A stretch of 64,000 bases of DNA from Phialophora verrucosa (GCA_002099365.1 MSED01000001.1:3286001-3350000), one strand, 5' to 3'; positions 1 through 14,400 are shown, numbered from the stretch's first letter. Program-made: numbers and translations. The notes: generated from the sequence alone by a model not told the origin.

Positions 1-3000
1 CGACTCCGATTCTGGATCGTCAACCTCCCCAACTCAGCCCGTTGTCCCAAAGATTAGCATCAAGTATCGACAGTCCTCACCGAGTTCAACTAATGAAGAA
101 GAATATAAGGAATTCGAGGAATTCGTCTTTGGTTAGTTTTTGTAGTACAACAACTACTGCGACTGAGTGTTCACGATGTATACTGACTAGGCATCGTCCA
201 GGCTCGTCGAGTAGAAGCGTTCCGACATATCAGCTTCGACAAGACGAATACGTCGCACTTCCCGACAAGGTTGATCAAACGCAAGGAGACGCGTCTGCAT
301 CCTATGGACACGATGGCACAACTGCAAGCGTCGATTCCCAGGGCATGCTCAGACAAATTAGTCGCTATCTAGGAGCCGGTCGCTCCGGGTTCTTCACTCT
401 GGATACAAGGGCCACCCCTCCACCGCACCTGGTGCAACAGCGCGCAAAACGGCTCTTCGATCCGAGCGGAGATGATTCGATCGGGACAATATATGAGCAT
501 GCCTCTCGTGACCTGAGTGACATTTTCGATGACACTTGGAGGCTCGATTTTTTCCATGATCGATGGCCTCGATATGCCTGTCAACGGAGCGACCGCCTTT
601 CTGTCATCTGTCAACATTATGTCTCGAACGATATCGTTTTGGTTCGAACACGCTTTCACACGAGCACAGCTTTGCAGTCAAATTCGCCGATATTTTCTGG
701 CCTCAAGCTTCGGCCCAATCAGTATCACATACGAGAATTAGATTTTCTAAACAACTCAAGCACCTTCAACATTAGCTCAGAACAGCATTCGCATGAGCTT
801 GGTCCAAATGAGTACAGTGTAATCTTGATCAACAATGGCTTCGAGCCCGGTAATCCGAGGGAAGCAAGCGATGAGTATCCTAAGGCCGTTTGCTTGATCT
901 TTGCCGTTGCTGTAAACGGCGATGTGCGAGAGTTCGGAAAATCCGAAGACTCGGGTGGCCATTACTATCGAGTGAAAATCAAGGAGGAAGATGAATTCAG
1001 GGTAACTCCATCACATCCGGTGGAGATAGTAGAGGCGTACAGACTGCAATTGGTGCCGAAGGAAGCGAATTGGAGAGACTGTGTCATCTCGCAGGCCGAT
1101 TTCCACGGAATCAACGAAGCCTTCACCACCAATCTATTTTGCAAAGTGCCGTTCTCGGATGATTCCCACCTCGACTTCATCATGCGCAGGAATCTCGAAC
1201 ACATTCTTTCGGTCTGCAGCATTCCAGTACCATTATCACGAGCACAGTCCGAAGGCGGGAAAGTTGACCCTCCGCAATTGAACATCGCAGAACATATTAG
1301 ATGGACCAGCAAGGAGAATTCGGCCGTCGCTTCGACATGTGGGGACCTCTCCGGACACCGGCTTGTCACATCGGCCAGCTAGTAAGTTCAATGTCTATGA
1401 CCAATGCCACATTGTTAACAGAAGGAGTTTTGCGTTTCAATTCATGCTAGGGATGTTTACGTATCTTGGAACTGGGCACCTTCAGGGGGACATGGAAGAA
1501 CATTTCCAGCCGTGTGAATGCAACAGGATGGAAAGATTAGCCTGTAAAGTTGAAATGTGCAGACGTCTGAGAAAAAGGATCGAGGACACTTGCAGGGCAC
1601 ACCTCGCTTGGATAAGACAAGCCACGGTCGCTGATGGATGTTTCAGAACTCACTATTGGGCGTCGGGGCAGGCGATGCAGTCCGATGATGGCGTTAATTT
1701 CTCGGACCCGACAGCAATAACGAATACACCAATGCCAGACGCATCATTCCAGATATTGACAGATACGCCATTCCAGATTCTCAAGCTGACCGATTTTGCT
1801 GCTATTTTTGACGACCACGATAAGGCTCTTATCCAGAAGCATTTGCGTTACTGTGTTCGTCCTTGGATTCGAAATTTGGACCAGAAAAACAAACGAGGCT
1901 TTTTTGCCTTTTCTCGCACAAGCGGCATTCCACTTGAGGGTTATCACAACTATCGCTTGGAGGATCATGTTTGGATCTGGAGTGCGCTTCAAGTCATCAA
2001 GCAGCTTGGTTTGGGCCAGGAGCTGAAGAAGAAAACGAAGCAGAAGACCAGAGCGAGCAAGAAGAGTGAGAGGAAGCAATCCGGGTCCGCAGTCGACAAG
2101 ATGAGCTTAGAGGAAGAGAGCTCGGAGCAGGATATCCTGATGTGGGATTATTCTCCAGCCGAGTTCCGACGACATGTTCTCAAAAGATTCACCGCCCAGA
2201 ATGGTGCCTCCAAAAAGCGCATGCTCGCTGTTGCACGTTCTTGGTCGGAGGCTCGGTTTCTGCTCCGGACCAGAGATACTGCTTTGTTCCACGACACGAA
2301 GACGACATTCTTCGACCGAACGGATGATCTATGGAGGGCGACGATAGACGCGCAGAAATATCATGAGGACAATCGAGACGACACATGGGACAGTCCGTTG
2401 CGCTACGCATTAGCACTGCTAATGGTAAGCAAAGGCCATCAGGTCAACAGCAGATCACCCCAAGAAATGCTGGAGACAGCCAAAAAAGTTCTGTTTCAGA
2501 GTTCGTCTGCCAGTGGTATGCTGCCTGGGCAATTGAATACGGAAATGAAGGACTCGGAAATCTTCCAGGTCAAGTCCCGGAGAGACTTCTACTGGCATGC
2601 CTGCTTCGAAACCCTATACATCCTCTGGCAAGTCCGCTCAAGTCTCGAGTGCGAACGGATTCCTGCCCAGGCCGTCGTTGACAACTCGGGCGAGCCTCAG
2701 GACGGTATCCCTGGACTAGCCAGAGAATCGTTTTCAGGTCACATGCACCTCGAAATGAAGAAATCGATGCCTTACAACAATCTCATAGACCAGCAGAGTA
2801 TTGTGGAAATCTCAGATGAATGGTTATACAATCCCCCGGACTTCGTGGACTTTAACCCTGACGTTAGGGGCACAAGGGATTTGATCAAAGACCTCGAAAC
2901 GGCACTATCGCCTGAAACTATCCTTGAGATTTTTTATGACCTTGAACCTAGGTCTCTACTCCGTCAGACGAATTTCTCATTTATGGACGCTGATCGCGAA

Positions 3001-4674
3001 GAACATGACCTGAAAGGGGCGATAATCGATATTCCGAAGAGCAAGCATACAGTCGGTCGTTCCGATGCATTTAGTGCTGCAAACCAACTCGACGAGATCG
3101 ACTTTCTGACCAGCCACGATATGTACAGCAGACTGGATATGTTGAGGACCGCAGAAGAGGCAAAGAAAAGACTCCTCTGGTCTTTGAAGGCAGATCCTGA
3201 CCTGAGTCTACTCTGCGTGATGGCGTCACCCCCAACCGAAGCAGCATCTATTGCAGCTTTCTTCGACCGACATTTTTACCGAGACAAGTATTTCATCGAC
3301 GAAACCACGGCGGCTTTGAATATCTGGAAGACTGAATTTCATTTGTCTTCTTACCAGCTAGTTGATAATAAGGATGGAATCACCGATCTAAAGTTTTTGG
3401 GTGGCAAAAAATGGATCCGAAGGGCAGGTACGGGCTTCCGAATCGTGGGCGACTTCTTCGATCGCTTCTGGACCTGTCACGTCCTTGAGTACGAGCCGAA
3501 GGACGATGTAGGAGCCAAGTTCAAGGCACACGACCTTGACAAACGCTTCGGGCAACTCATCAAAAATCGAATTCCGGAAATGGAACGGGGACGAAATCCC
3601 TGGCGGCAGCGAAAGGTACTGGAGCTAATCCTTTTTGATAGGATGCTGGAGAAGATCATTGGTAGGTATAAAGAGATGCTTGAAAATGTGGACGAAGACC
3701 TGAGAGATCTCCTGTCGGACCAGAAGAATGGTGACAGCCTCATTAACTCGGATGTCTTGTCAATCTCCAATGCCATTTTCTCGCAAGAAATGGACAGCTA
3801 CGCTTACCTAGAGTTCAGGAAAAAGTGGCCTCCGTTCCAGTACACCCTGCAAATCATGGAAGAAGATCTGAAGGAAACCCTCGACAGAGTTGGCTTATGG
3901 ATGACTCGGGAACGCGACCGGGGACCGGAACGGCCGCGCTGGACAAACAATGACGAGAGCAAGTATCGCTCCGTAATCACCAAGATGAAGACCTCCAACA
4001 ACCGGAAAATCCGGGACCTCGAGCGCTATCATGCCAAGATTCAGTCCTTCCGGAAGTCCCTCGCCAGCAGGCTGGAGTCGACACGCGATGATTTGAGTTT
4101 CCAAAGCGCCGAGAACGTCCGCTACTTCACATACATCACCGTGATTTTCCTCCCGCTGGGATTCGGAGCAGCGACGATGAGCACGAGTGAGCTGCCGAGC
4201 CGAAAGATGGTCTTGAACATGTTCGTGGCCGCGGTTATTATATTCATCCCTACGATCCTCGCATTAGCATATGGACCCGTGATATTTGACGAGATATTAA
4301 GGCCTATGTTCAAGATCGTTCGTAACTACAAGCACAAGCATTGGCCCGAGAAGAGGGATCCTCCAAAGCGGGCTGGAAATGGCAGTCAGTCGCCTCCCGG
4401 ATCATCTGGCGGTGAAAATCCAAGTATTTCTTCATCACCACCGAACGCCGCGGGTGGGAGAGTAATAGTGCAGCACAATGCGTTTCCTGATAACACTATG
4501 ACTGCCGACCCAGGCGGTCGTCCTCGGAGGTGGAACTTGTTTGCTCAGGAAATCAAAGAAATGATACCGAGAAGGAGAAGAGAAGGCCACAAGAACAGCG
4601 ATGAGAGAGAGCTGGAAGCTGGGAAGTTGAAAGGTAAGCTCCGGGACAACCAGAGCGGAAAAGCGTGGCGTTGA
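1..4674 (+). CDS. CorA-like fungal membrane protein, 5' end missing
   Basis: The reading frame is open from the left edge (codons start at base 3), so the start lies outside the window. A short intron at 1382-1427 (GTAAGT donor) joins two long exons; the junction reads ..TSAS-Y-FAFQF.. in one continuous frame, and two nearer AGs would create stops. About 1540 residues are visible. The C-terminus carries two hydrophobic segments in the CorA position (4114-4180 and 4207-4290). They are preceded by a charged, probably coiled region and followed by a Pro/Ser/basic cytoplasmic tail. The GMN signature expected after the first CorA helix is absent (the sequence there is GFGAATMST), so Mg2+ transport should not be assumed. 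The middle portion around 1600-2700 is large, soluble and not assigned to a domain. Membrane placement is inferred; the biological role is unknown. Confidence 0.8.
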
Positions 4675-7600
4675 CTGGGCGCGCAGTCTAGTCAAGTCGA
4701 TTGTACTAGAAACTTGGCCGTGAGCATAAGAACGAGGAGGGGCTGCAAGAGGTGAAAGCAGGTCCAAGGCCTGTGCTCAACATTGTCTCTAGATCAGCAC
4801 GATTTATTTGCCCCCTTGTCGCCGGATCTATCTCTGTCAAACTAACGGCGTTATATTGAGTCAAAGTGACACAGTAAACAAATCCAGACACAGCCACGCG
4901 GATCGACAGGCGTCCTCAAGACAATATCCTCTCTTCGAACGACGAGGAGCCTAGAAATTGAAACGATCAGTTGTCGTGACGGATCAGCCCACCGACGGTG
5001 GTGTGACTATATGGACGGAGCTTTTGGAAATATGGTACCTCATCATGTACAACTCTTACACCATTCTCCTTTGCCAGCAGATCGAAGCCCTGCTTCTCAT
5101 GAAGACTGACACTGTCTACCCGTCGAGCCGAGGCTAGTCGTCTGTACAAAGTAGGCGAGGCCTCGGTCCAATGTCGTGCTGTGTTCCAGGTTATGAACCG
5201 AGTGCAATGGTGTAACCTATCGGCCTATTCTCACGGATCACTGCTCCTCGGACCACAACCCGCAGCAAGGCTTGACTACCCGATTCGGGTGCAATGCTGA
5301 TCTTCCGACGATACCGTGTCAAAGGTGAAAGTCTCCCTCGACACAGGTCTCCGGACACGGTGTATTCTGGATCCGCCGCATCGCCAGAGCCTTTTGTGGA
5401 CGGGCCTGTGCTGTCCTCTGAGCTGCGACATCTGCATCTGCATCCGCAAACAAGTGTCGCAGATAACTGCGGTGTCACTACACTGCCACTAGGTCTACAT
5501 CGAACGAGTCTGCGACACGTCCGGGACCGAGAATGTTCGAAGATACACGGTCTCGCCGATCCTCCTTCGATTGTCCTACAGTATGAATGTTTCTTTCGAC
5601 CTCGAGCGTTGCGGTTGTGAAGATGGGGATGCTTCACAACATGCTGAAGACCAGCGATCGTGACTCTGAGGCGATTCAGTTCGACCGACATGGAAACCCA
5701 CTGATTGGCGACGTTCAGCCCTCGGGTAAGGCTTCAAAGAAGCCTGGGCTTATTCAAGCGTTTGAACTCGATTCATCTTCGATTCTGCGGTCACTTCTCA
5801 CATGTTCAGTCAACCGCTCATCGCTGTGCTCGTTACTTCTCCGCTGCGCTGGTCGCGAGCTTTCATTCATCACCCCGTCTGCTCACGAGAAGTTACGAAC
5901 TGATCGTTCTCTTGCTTCGTCCCTGCCAAAGACGACATCGGCTCGCAACGCGTGTTGGGTCATTTGTCTTCAAAATGTATCTCAAAGGGGCCACTGCCGT
6001 TGTTGTTCAAGAGCGAGAATATCAACGACGCAGGCTCAAGATCTGATGCTGTTACAGGGAAAGATCGAGCAGCGAGTTGGAAGATCCAGACCCTCGCCGA
6101 GACATACGGCTGCGTCTGCAACCGTCGAGAACAGTTACTGCAGTCTGCGTAGCAGAAGCCCGAGACGCTCCCATCCTCGTTGAGGCGTCAACCTGCACCT
6201 GCACCTTTACCAGTTGACTTACAGGATACGTACTCGAGGTCTGGCTTTCGCGCCGCTGACAAGCAATTTGTTACTCTCACTACCATGAATAAAGCTAATG
6301 TCACGAGTCAAAGCAGGTGGATATGAGACCGTCCCTGTCCGGGACATCTTTGATGTCCATCGCAGCTCTCCAACGTACTCTCTATCTCATTCTGATCGAA
6401 CACGGTGCCGTGGATGGTATCAGGGGAATGCGCTGCAATTGGGTACCATCCTGCATGGAATAGGCCTGGCTTTGTATGTCTCGCCAGACTGTATCTGATA
6501 GTCGCGTTGTTTTCGAGTCTCTGGGCACAACCACGGGGCGTGTATCGGACGGTCAACTGGGCGAATCTCGGGCCGCATGGGTAGAGGCAGATTGGCCTGA
6601 ACAAGCAGACCACATAGCGCATCTACTCGTCTCAAGACGTTAGGTGTGCGGTGGCCTCAAAGACTGTGAACCACCTGACCATAGAGTCTGAGGATGTACG
6701 GAGTAACATTGAAGAATGCATGTTTGAAACATTGCGGCTATCCAGCGCCGGCGTGGTCAAGTCGGCAGTGCTCTTCTAATTGGCAGGTCACGCCGTGAGT
6801 GTGGCAGTGGCAGCATCGACTCAGACAATGCAGAGGACAGCGCAGCTCCCGGGTGCCGAATCCTGCGCACCGTGGCCCCGTACATGCACGCCGCCGCCAC
6901 ATCGGATGTGCGCTGAGCGGTCTGCAAATCAGTTCATTCTAAGTGGTTGAACCGTGCCATCGATGCTGATCCCTGGCCAGGGGCCACGGGACCTTTGGTC
7001 TCTGGTAGCTTTTCGAACAATAATGCATTCTCGCTTCACCGTTCATGTGGCTTCGATCCCAAGGCTGATGGGGACCATGCATGCATTTCTTACGGAGTGC
7101 GGAGTACACCTTCGACTCGATTACTCTTTGCGTCTCTTCGACGATCCAGGAAAGCGAGCAGGATACAACGTGACCCTCGCTTCGAGTGCGGCTCAGGCAC
7201 CTGGCAGCTGAGCAGCTGAGCATCTTTCACGTCTGCGGGGGAGAGCTGCAGCTCCACCTCCAGCCCAAAGGAACTTACAGTACTTTACGAATGCGGCCGG
7301 GCTCTCGGGTAAGAGTACATAAGTGCAAGCCACATCAGCCCCAAACCGGGGGGAGCGGTTCTCCGTATCTAACCAACATGGATGATCTTCAATCCCGATC
7401 CATCCATTTGAGGCCCCATTAGGCATCCCCACGCAAGCGACTCTCCGAAAGGTGGGGTGGGTCTGGACGAGTACGAGTACTAGGGCCGTCGCTCGCACGC
7501 ACTTTGACCCCTCGAGCTCTGGCGCTTGGTTTCATGTCCTTATCCTTAACCCGTTCAGGCATGCTACGTACGGAGTATCGACTGACTTCACCTGATGTGC

Positions 7601-10600
7601 TGTTCGCGCTGTCGGGGCTGCCTCGCGGCCATGGCAAATGTTGGCGGCATGGCTGAAATCTGGGGTCGCCGACCTGAAAATACGATAATGATGGAACGAG
7701 GTAGAGCTTTGAGCTTGAGCTCCAGCTCGAGCTCGAGCTTGAATGTGAGGCTACCAACGTGGGGGTGGGTGTGCGTACACCTATTCGGGTGTCCAACAAC
7801 GAGATACCCCGTACGGAATATCAGCATGGGCAACCGGTGGTAAGCCGTCGAAGTCGAAACGGCAAGGCCTCCGGTATCCCTCTAACTTTACTCGTCCGCT
7901 CACGACTTACTATGGTGCAAGAAGGCCCGAAGCCCGACATCAGCGACATCGGCTGGATGTTTGAGGGCCTGCGGCCGCAATGCAAAGTAAGTCAGGGTCC
8001 GGTCCGTAAGATACTCCGTTTGTACAGGTCCATGCGCTTGCGACGAGTAAGACGTACATGCATCGCGCCATAATAATGACACTGCTCGCACGGAGTACAC
8101 AGTACATACTACTCGTATGTAAATCATATCGAATCAAAATCAAATCAGGTCGTTGCGTTGTCCTCGAAGTGTCCCGAACAGGTAACAGCCGCGGCTGTTC
8201 TTCGTGGCCCTGAGATAACCCCGCCTGAACGCTACGGAACGTTAAGATAGATCCCGTATCACTTCAGCTGACTGTCTATCAGCGCGGGCCTGTCCGTGCC
8301 ATTGCGTTTTGGGTACGTACCGCCTCGTCGGGCTTGCACGGTCTTGTCCTCCGTACAAGTACCGGTACAACTAAAGCTGAAATGAAGTAAGCTGGAGCGA
8401 GGCCACGGACCGGCTTGTCGATCCTTGCCCTCACGGCATTGGAAATGTACGAGTACAAGATACACAGTCCGTAGTCGAGATGGTCTAGATTCTCGAAGCG
8501 CAGCGCACGACAATAAGCACAATGTTATTACGGAACATGCGCCGCCCATAGCTCCTCCAGTGTAAGGTGGAATCAACAAGCAAGGGAACCTCGAATCGGA
8601 CGGTGTAGTAAACAATTCGAGCGAGGGGCAGTATCATTGCTAACGAAAGGTCGAAACTAACGACGAACCCGTGCTCGTCCTGTATGCTCGTGCATACGTC
8701 CTCCTTGTTCACGCTCAATACTCCACAATATAAAAGATATTCTCCGCGATGTGTATTATACAGAGTAGGTTAGATGCCCCAAAGGCTTACTTACTCGTAC
8801 AATATTCCGCACTCCGTAGGTATGGCGATTATCTAAGATGTAGGCTGGTAGGCCGGTAGGTGGCAGGGTACGGTCCTGGAACCAGTGGGCCCGAAGACCC
8901 ATCGACCCAGAGATCCAAAACGCCCGCCCCAGGCTTGCGATACGTCCGTATCTTAGTATGCGCTTAACGGCCATCCAGCGTATCAGTGTGCCTGAATCCC
9001 TAGCTCCCTCGAGTTCCTGCTTCGCGACATGCCACGCCTGCATTGGGCAGCACGAGTACCGAGTAGTGCTCACAATGATGCTCACTGCGTCCGCTCACTG
9101 TCTCGCGCTTCATCCAGACCAGAACATTTTCCAGTTCTGGTGATGGGTACAGTATCCGACCTGATGTGGGTGGTTCCTATCGCTTTCGGGGCTGATTGTT
9201 GTTGCTCACTGCTTGTGACAAGGACGTGATGCTCAAGCGCGGCGAGGCGAGAGTGCGGTCTCGCGAGGCAGCAGTTTCGCAAGCGGCGAGTCATCGTCAA
9301 TGACGATCGTCGAAGTCCTCCGCTACTCGGGTGTCCTGTGCGTATCGCACTGGGACGTGCTGGGTGCGCGTGCACGCCCGACATGTGAAGCGCGCGAGTA
9401 TATTTGTGAAGAAACTTGGCGGAATGGAGTCTTGGATTTGAATTCCGAGAAATGGCTGGTTCGTATCACCTATCTCGTGGTAAATCGCGTTTACACAATC
9501 AGTGCGTATCAATGCGCAGGGCCCAGGCGCAGTGAGGGGTTGGTGCCTAATACGAGTAGGAGGACGTCATGACGATTTCGCATCCTAGCGGATCCGGGGG
9601 GGTAGCGATGACATTTTTTCGGAGGGCCTCTTGGGGCCTGGACTCCCTTTGACTTGACACACACGCCCTCTGGGGCTTGATTATTGAGCCCTGAGCGCGC
9701 GAGGCATCCTTACCGCAGTTGGACCTCACGTCCTGCCACTTTTCATTTCTCCCATACAAGGTACAATGTAATGTGTACGAGGTACTCGTATGCGTGCCTC
9801 CACGAGTGGGCGACGCGCTTGTTTTTTTTTTCCATGCCACCATGCACGAGTCACAAGATGGGCAGATTTGGAATGAAAATGCAAAGCAGCGGACTGCCGC
9901 ATTGGACGCTTGACGCTGCACGGAGCCAAAAGACCTTTGCTAGCGCACGAACGCCCTCGCCTCACACTGGAATGTGCTCCCCCGATTTCCCTGCAAGGTA
10001 ATCAGACAGCTCACCGCGTGGGTGGCTGAAAGTTTCCCGCGCTGGGCTCGCACCCTCTACTTCATTCTACCTAGCGCTGCGAGCTTTGGGCGCGAGGAGC
10101 CTGTGAGGGGACCTTTTTTCGCTCGCTAGCGTGACTCCAGCGCCTGCGATTGCGCAATGGGTGGAGTGGTGTTGGTCGGCCTGATGCGGAAAGTACATGC
10201 ATGTGCTGGCTGTTGCTGGGTGCTTGGTGCGCCCTTGATTGTGGATCCAGGGCGCGGTTGTTGCGAGATGTCACTACTCAGAGGTACTCTGCAGGGGTTC
10301 GTTAATTCTATGACTTTGTTTTGGGGTAAGAATGCTGAATCCAGAAAGTGAGGTTCCTTCAGGGTATGTTACTGTCGCATGGATGGATGGAGGGAGACAG
10401 AGGGATAATTAAATTTAGTCTTCTTGAACCGAATAGCTCCATGGTCGCTGGAGTGAGCGGTTGGAAAGCGGCTGGAAAAGAATTCCACCCCAGCGGCCAC
10501 ACAGACCACTGATCATGAGTAATGGACGTAATGAGGCAGAAAGGCAAGAATCAGGAAAATGCGAAGGGAGCACGAGGCGGCGAAAGTACTCAACAGATAC

Positions 10601-10877
10601 TGTGTGATCAATATGTTTTTTTCATTGATCGCAGTGTACTCGGTATTATCTAGTATACATGTCCGGTGGGTATCATTCTCAATCATGGCATCTGAAGCAG
10701 GCTGCTGCTTCCGCCTCTCCTTGCTCAGTCTGGGTCCTGGTGGCTTTCCTATCCCTATCCCTTCTCAACAAAACATAAGAGATGCCCAAAGACTGTTGCT
10801 CGTTTATCGCTTGCTAGTGAACTTTTTGAATGGTCGAATGATTAATAGTACATTGTGGAGGATCGGAAGAGCGTGGG
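4675..10877. other. long gene-poor intergenic region
   Basis: About 6.2 kb with only short, overlapping, low-quality open frames on both strands. I see no recognisable protein, tRNA or rRNA. The weak candidate for a small gene is an ATG at 5624 opening a plausible 34-codon exon that ends at a GTAAGG donor (5726), but no convincing downstream exon could be joined. The stretch from about 7.0 to 9.8 kb carries many copies of GAGTAC/GTACTC-type short palindromes. Confidence 0.6.
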
Positions 10878-11474
10878 CTAGTGCGACACATGAACCATAC
10901 TTGGCCTTCGCTCGCACGAGTATGAGGATGTCGGATAGCCGTACTCAGAGCCGTAACTGAACTGATAGCAGCCGTAATGCTGATCGTGGAGATCCTTGAG
11001 GAGTTCTTCCTCGAGGTCCTCTTCCTGGTCGAGCAGGTCTTCAACCGCCGATGCGCACCTGTCATGAGCCATTCGGAGACCCTCCTCGGCATCGGTGCCC
11101 GCAACTGCGCAGATGCTCAGGATCGAGTGTAGCTGTGATCGCTGGGTCTGGAACTGGGCTTCGATTCTCTTGGAGGCCTTGATGATTGAGCCGTACGGCG
11201 TGGGCGATTGCGAGATAGGTGATGCTGAGACTGGGCTAGACGCTGCGGAGGAGATTGGCGAGTTGGTCGGTGTGCCCGTCGACAGGTTGTAGCGAGCAGA
11301 GAGGGGTGAGTGAGAGGCAACCAGAGCCGCAAGTTTCCAGATGTCGCAGTATATGCATGATCTCGAGCATGCCGATGAGATGACCTTCTGGGTCGCCGAG
11401 GCTTGTTGGGGGGTGGTAAAGACGGGCTTCAGTCCCCTGAAGAGAGCAGGCTTCGCTCTGCAAGTCGAAGGCAT
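10878..11474 (-). CDS. small hypothetical protein, acidic C-terminal half
   Basis: Single-exon frame of 198 codons beginning with ATG at 11474. The protein has a Ser/Pro/Thr-rich central stretch (about residues 65-95). A predicted helical segment with IKASKRIEAQF and a strongly acidic run (EEDLEEELLKDL) near residues 148-160 follows, and then a Tyr/Ser-rich tail. No signal peptide, membrane segment or catalytic motif is visible. I do not recognise the family. The amino-acid pattern (amphipathic helix, acidic cluster) looks like real coding sequence rather than noise, but the gene stands alone in a gene-poor region, so its reality rests on composition and the uninterrupted frame. Confidence 0.55.
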   Translation of the reverse strand: MPSTCRAKPALFRGLKPVFTTPQQASATQKVISSACSRSCIYCDIWKLAALVASHSPLSARYNLSTGTPTNSPISSAASSPVSASPISQSPTPYGSIIKASKRIEAQFQTQRSQLHSILSICAVAGTDAEEGLRMAHDRCASAVEDLLDQEEDLEEELLKDLHDQHYGCYQFSYGSEYGYPTSSYSCERRPSMVHVSH

Positions 11475-14400
11475 TGTGGCTGGTGGGAGACAATGGGATT
11501 GTTCGATGAGTGAAGGGTTGACGGTTATTGATATATTGTAGCGAGTATTATCGAGGGGTAGGAATTCGAAGAGATTGGACGTTTAATTGATTTTGCAAAC
11601 CGAAGCACGGACACTCTTGTCGGTTGACGTGGGTGATTATCGATCGGGAGGTTGGCGAGGGCGGAAGATCAAGATATATCAAATCTCACACGGACACTGT
11701 GCACGACGACCTAGTTTAGTGTTTTGGATAGATTGGGACGTGTGTGTAAGCAGATGACTCCAGGTCTTCGCTCACCGTTGATGCTATGAAACCCTGTCAC
11801 AGCCGGTGGACCCAGAACAAGGGAGGGCGAGGACCAGGTGGCAGGGTCAGGCAAATCAGCAGCCATCCCTGCCGTGTCTACCACGTGGGAAACCAAGGGC
11901 GGGTGAAGTGTCGCTCGGTCAAGGATGCTGGCAACAGACGCACAGGCGTACTTTTGCTCAGTGAGGCCGCCTTTTGGCCCTTTGGCAAGCGACCAGGGAG
12001 AGGGTGACATTCGGAAAGCTCCAACCAGTGACCACCAAGGTTTGTTGCCCGGACGGGAAAGTGACTGGCCTGTGCTGGCCCTGCCGGTGTCGGTCAGCCG
12101 AATCATTGGTCCCAGCGCCCGAAACCTTTGCGACGCATCAACAAGAAAGGCAAGACAGGAACGAGAGCAACTCCGCGACACACGCCTAACACAGCAGAAA
12201 GGCAGAGTCGGGTAAGCGGTGTATCGCAAAGAGATCTTGTTCTTGACTGATTTGGCTGGTTAGTTACCGGCTCTGCTGTAATTGCTTACTACTGCTTGAA
12301 AGGTCCGGCTCATTACTGTAATCGGCGCCAATTCATTCTCCCAAGACTGCGTCACTCTGTCACTCGGTCATGAATGTCTCTCAAATTCCGCACAACAGAG
12401 AGACCCAGACAATCTAATGATTTTCCGCAATGCAGGCATGCATGAATCATCTGAAATCAGCAAAAGGAAATTGTCGCATTCAAGGCAGTCCAGTCCAGGG
12501 TCAGGAACAGCTTTCCTCGTGTGTTCCCGTGTCCCAAGCCGCCGTTGTTCAGGTGACGCTCTACCGCCTCAGCCCTAGAAGCGAGGCAGCCCTACTCGTG
12601 TCTGCCTGCCCTGTATGAGTAGCTGCTCTGCTACCAGACACTCTTTCCCCGGATTCGCTCGTGTTCGCTTGTTGCAACCCTGCTGCTTTTATTCAGCTTC
12701 TCAGTCCTCCATGAATCTGCGACTTCCGCGGGCTTTGCTTCCTGTGATTCTGAAGCCGTGCCTGGATCATGGCTAAATGTCGGAACCCCATGCTACCTCT
12801 CTATCCTTGCGACACTGTTGCGGCCACAGTCTCTGCTGTTGTCAGCCCTATCCCCTTTGTCCACTCAAAACCCTGAAACCCGCATTCCGCGACACGCTCA
12901 TGGCTTTCTTTGCATTGCTCGCCTTGGCATGACTGCAACCTAAGACCAGTGACTCAATCCATACGAGTACAACCTCATTAACGCTCTAAGTCACTACCCC
13001 GGAACAAGCACAGCAAACCTGGGTCGCATCCTGTCTTTTCCCTTTCCTTTCAACAGGCACCAAGGCCTCGGCGTACAGACCTTGTGCACCACGAAGCCCC
13101 AACACCGTAACCGTGGGCCCTATTGTTTTTGTCGCGTTCATCTCTGTAGTAGAATTTCCGTCGTAATACGAGCAATCTCTTAGCCAACGCGTCTTCGAGG
13201 CGGTCAAGCAATCACAAGATCCAGAGCCAAGTGTGTAAGGAGAGGGCGCAATCGCGCTCGTATCAACAGCACCAAGCAAAGCAAAAGGACATGCTGTGTT
13301 ATGCTCTGTAGCTTGGACCTCATCCAGTTCCAACACAATCTTGAAACCCGCATTGTCTGGAACAGATGACTCGGGTGCATGGTAATTATTGACTCCCGGC
13401 CTCTTCATCGTGAGGGACTGCATTCTTCACTGGCTGTCATGAGCAAGAATAGGAGAGTCAGAGCCTTTCGCTTGACTCAGACATATTGGCCTGGCTTGAG
13501 ATACGGGCTACCATCGACATCACGTTCTGTCATGTTTGACTCGCCCCAACCAACCACTGCGACATTGCACTTGTTCAACAGTCACACTACACCTGTCGCC
13601 ATAATCGTCACCGTTACGATTCCTCGCTGTTGGATCGAGTACTGTATCCCGGTCAGTCAGCCACATCATTCCCCGAGGTGTATGAACCACGGGATCGTCC
13701 CCACAAGCCAGCACAAAGGCGATATGAGTCCTTGACGTTACGTTGCGACGCGACGTATGAGAGCGGCCCCCAAGAACTGTCACTCTCAAGCAAGGCGCCA
13801 CGTTCCGACAAGCAACGATGAGCGGTGTGCCTGACATCAAAATAGTGGAAGTAGTTCCCGCCGTCACTCATTGGCTGACCGACTGCCTGCCTGCCATCCA
13901 TCGTCCTCGTACCCTATTTCCTGCGTTGTGTAAGGTGAAGTGTTCAAAGCCTCAAATACCTGCCCTGCAAGGGATGGGGCCAACGACCCCATCCCCAACA
14001 TTACACAGTCCATGGTACTCGTCCTCCGACCACATGGACATGGACACGGACACAAAACACAATCGGAGGCTCCGTTCCCGGTACTGTGAGTCCTGATTCG
14101 GTTGGCTCACGCCCTCTGCTCCACGTTGGACTGTCACCACTTGGCTGGTGCTGCTGCGACTGCGGCTTTGCAACCTCTAGGATCCCGACGAATGGAATGC
14201 CGCGTTGTTTTTGTCTCACCCTTGCCATCGGGGACGCGGACGAGATTGCAATTGTCTGCAGTGTTCCCCGAAAACCAAACAATTGGGCAGGGAAGCGGGC
14301 AACAGAGGCACAGGAACAAGCACGATGATCACACACCGGAGAGAGCACCCAAGAGAAGAAGAGGAAAAGAAATAAACTTCTTCGAAAATACAGGAACGAT

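Noticed and set aside
5191..5691. 166-codon minus-strand open frame
   Set aside because: Arg/Ser-rich, no motif, opposite to an equally weak plus-strand frame; typical of random open frames in GC-balanced DNA.
5624..6152. Possible two-exon small gene starting MGMLHNMLKTSD
   Set aside because: The first exon is plausible and ends at GTAAGG, but the phase-compatible second exon gives only about 20 more residues and no family is recognised.
6745..6830. tRNA-like stretch with TGGTCAAGT and CTTCTAAT
   Set aside because: The D-arm and anticodon-like pieces are present by eye but there is no GTTCGA-type T-arm and no closing acceptor stem.
11711..12229. 172-codon minus-strand open frame
   Set aside because: Pro/Ser/Arg-rich without domain, splice or start support.
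12986..13423. 145-codon minus-strand open frame with ATG
   Set aside because: No recognisable motif and no promoter or splice signals; could be real but cannot be supported.
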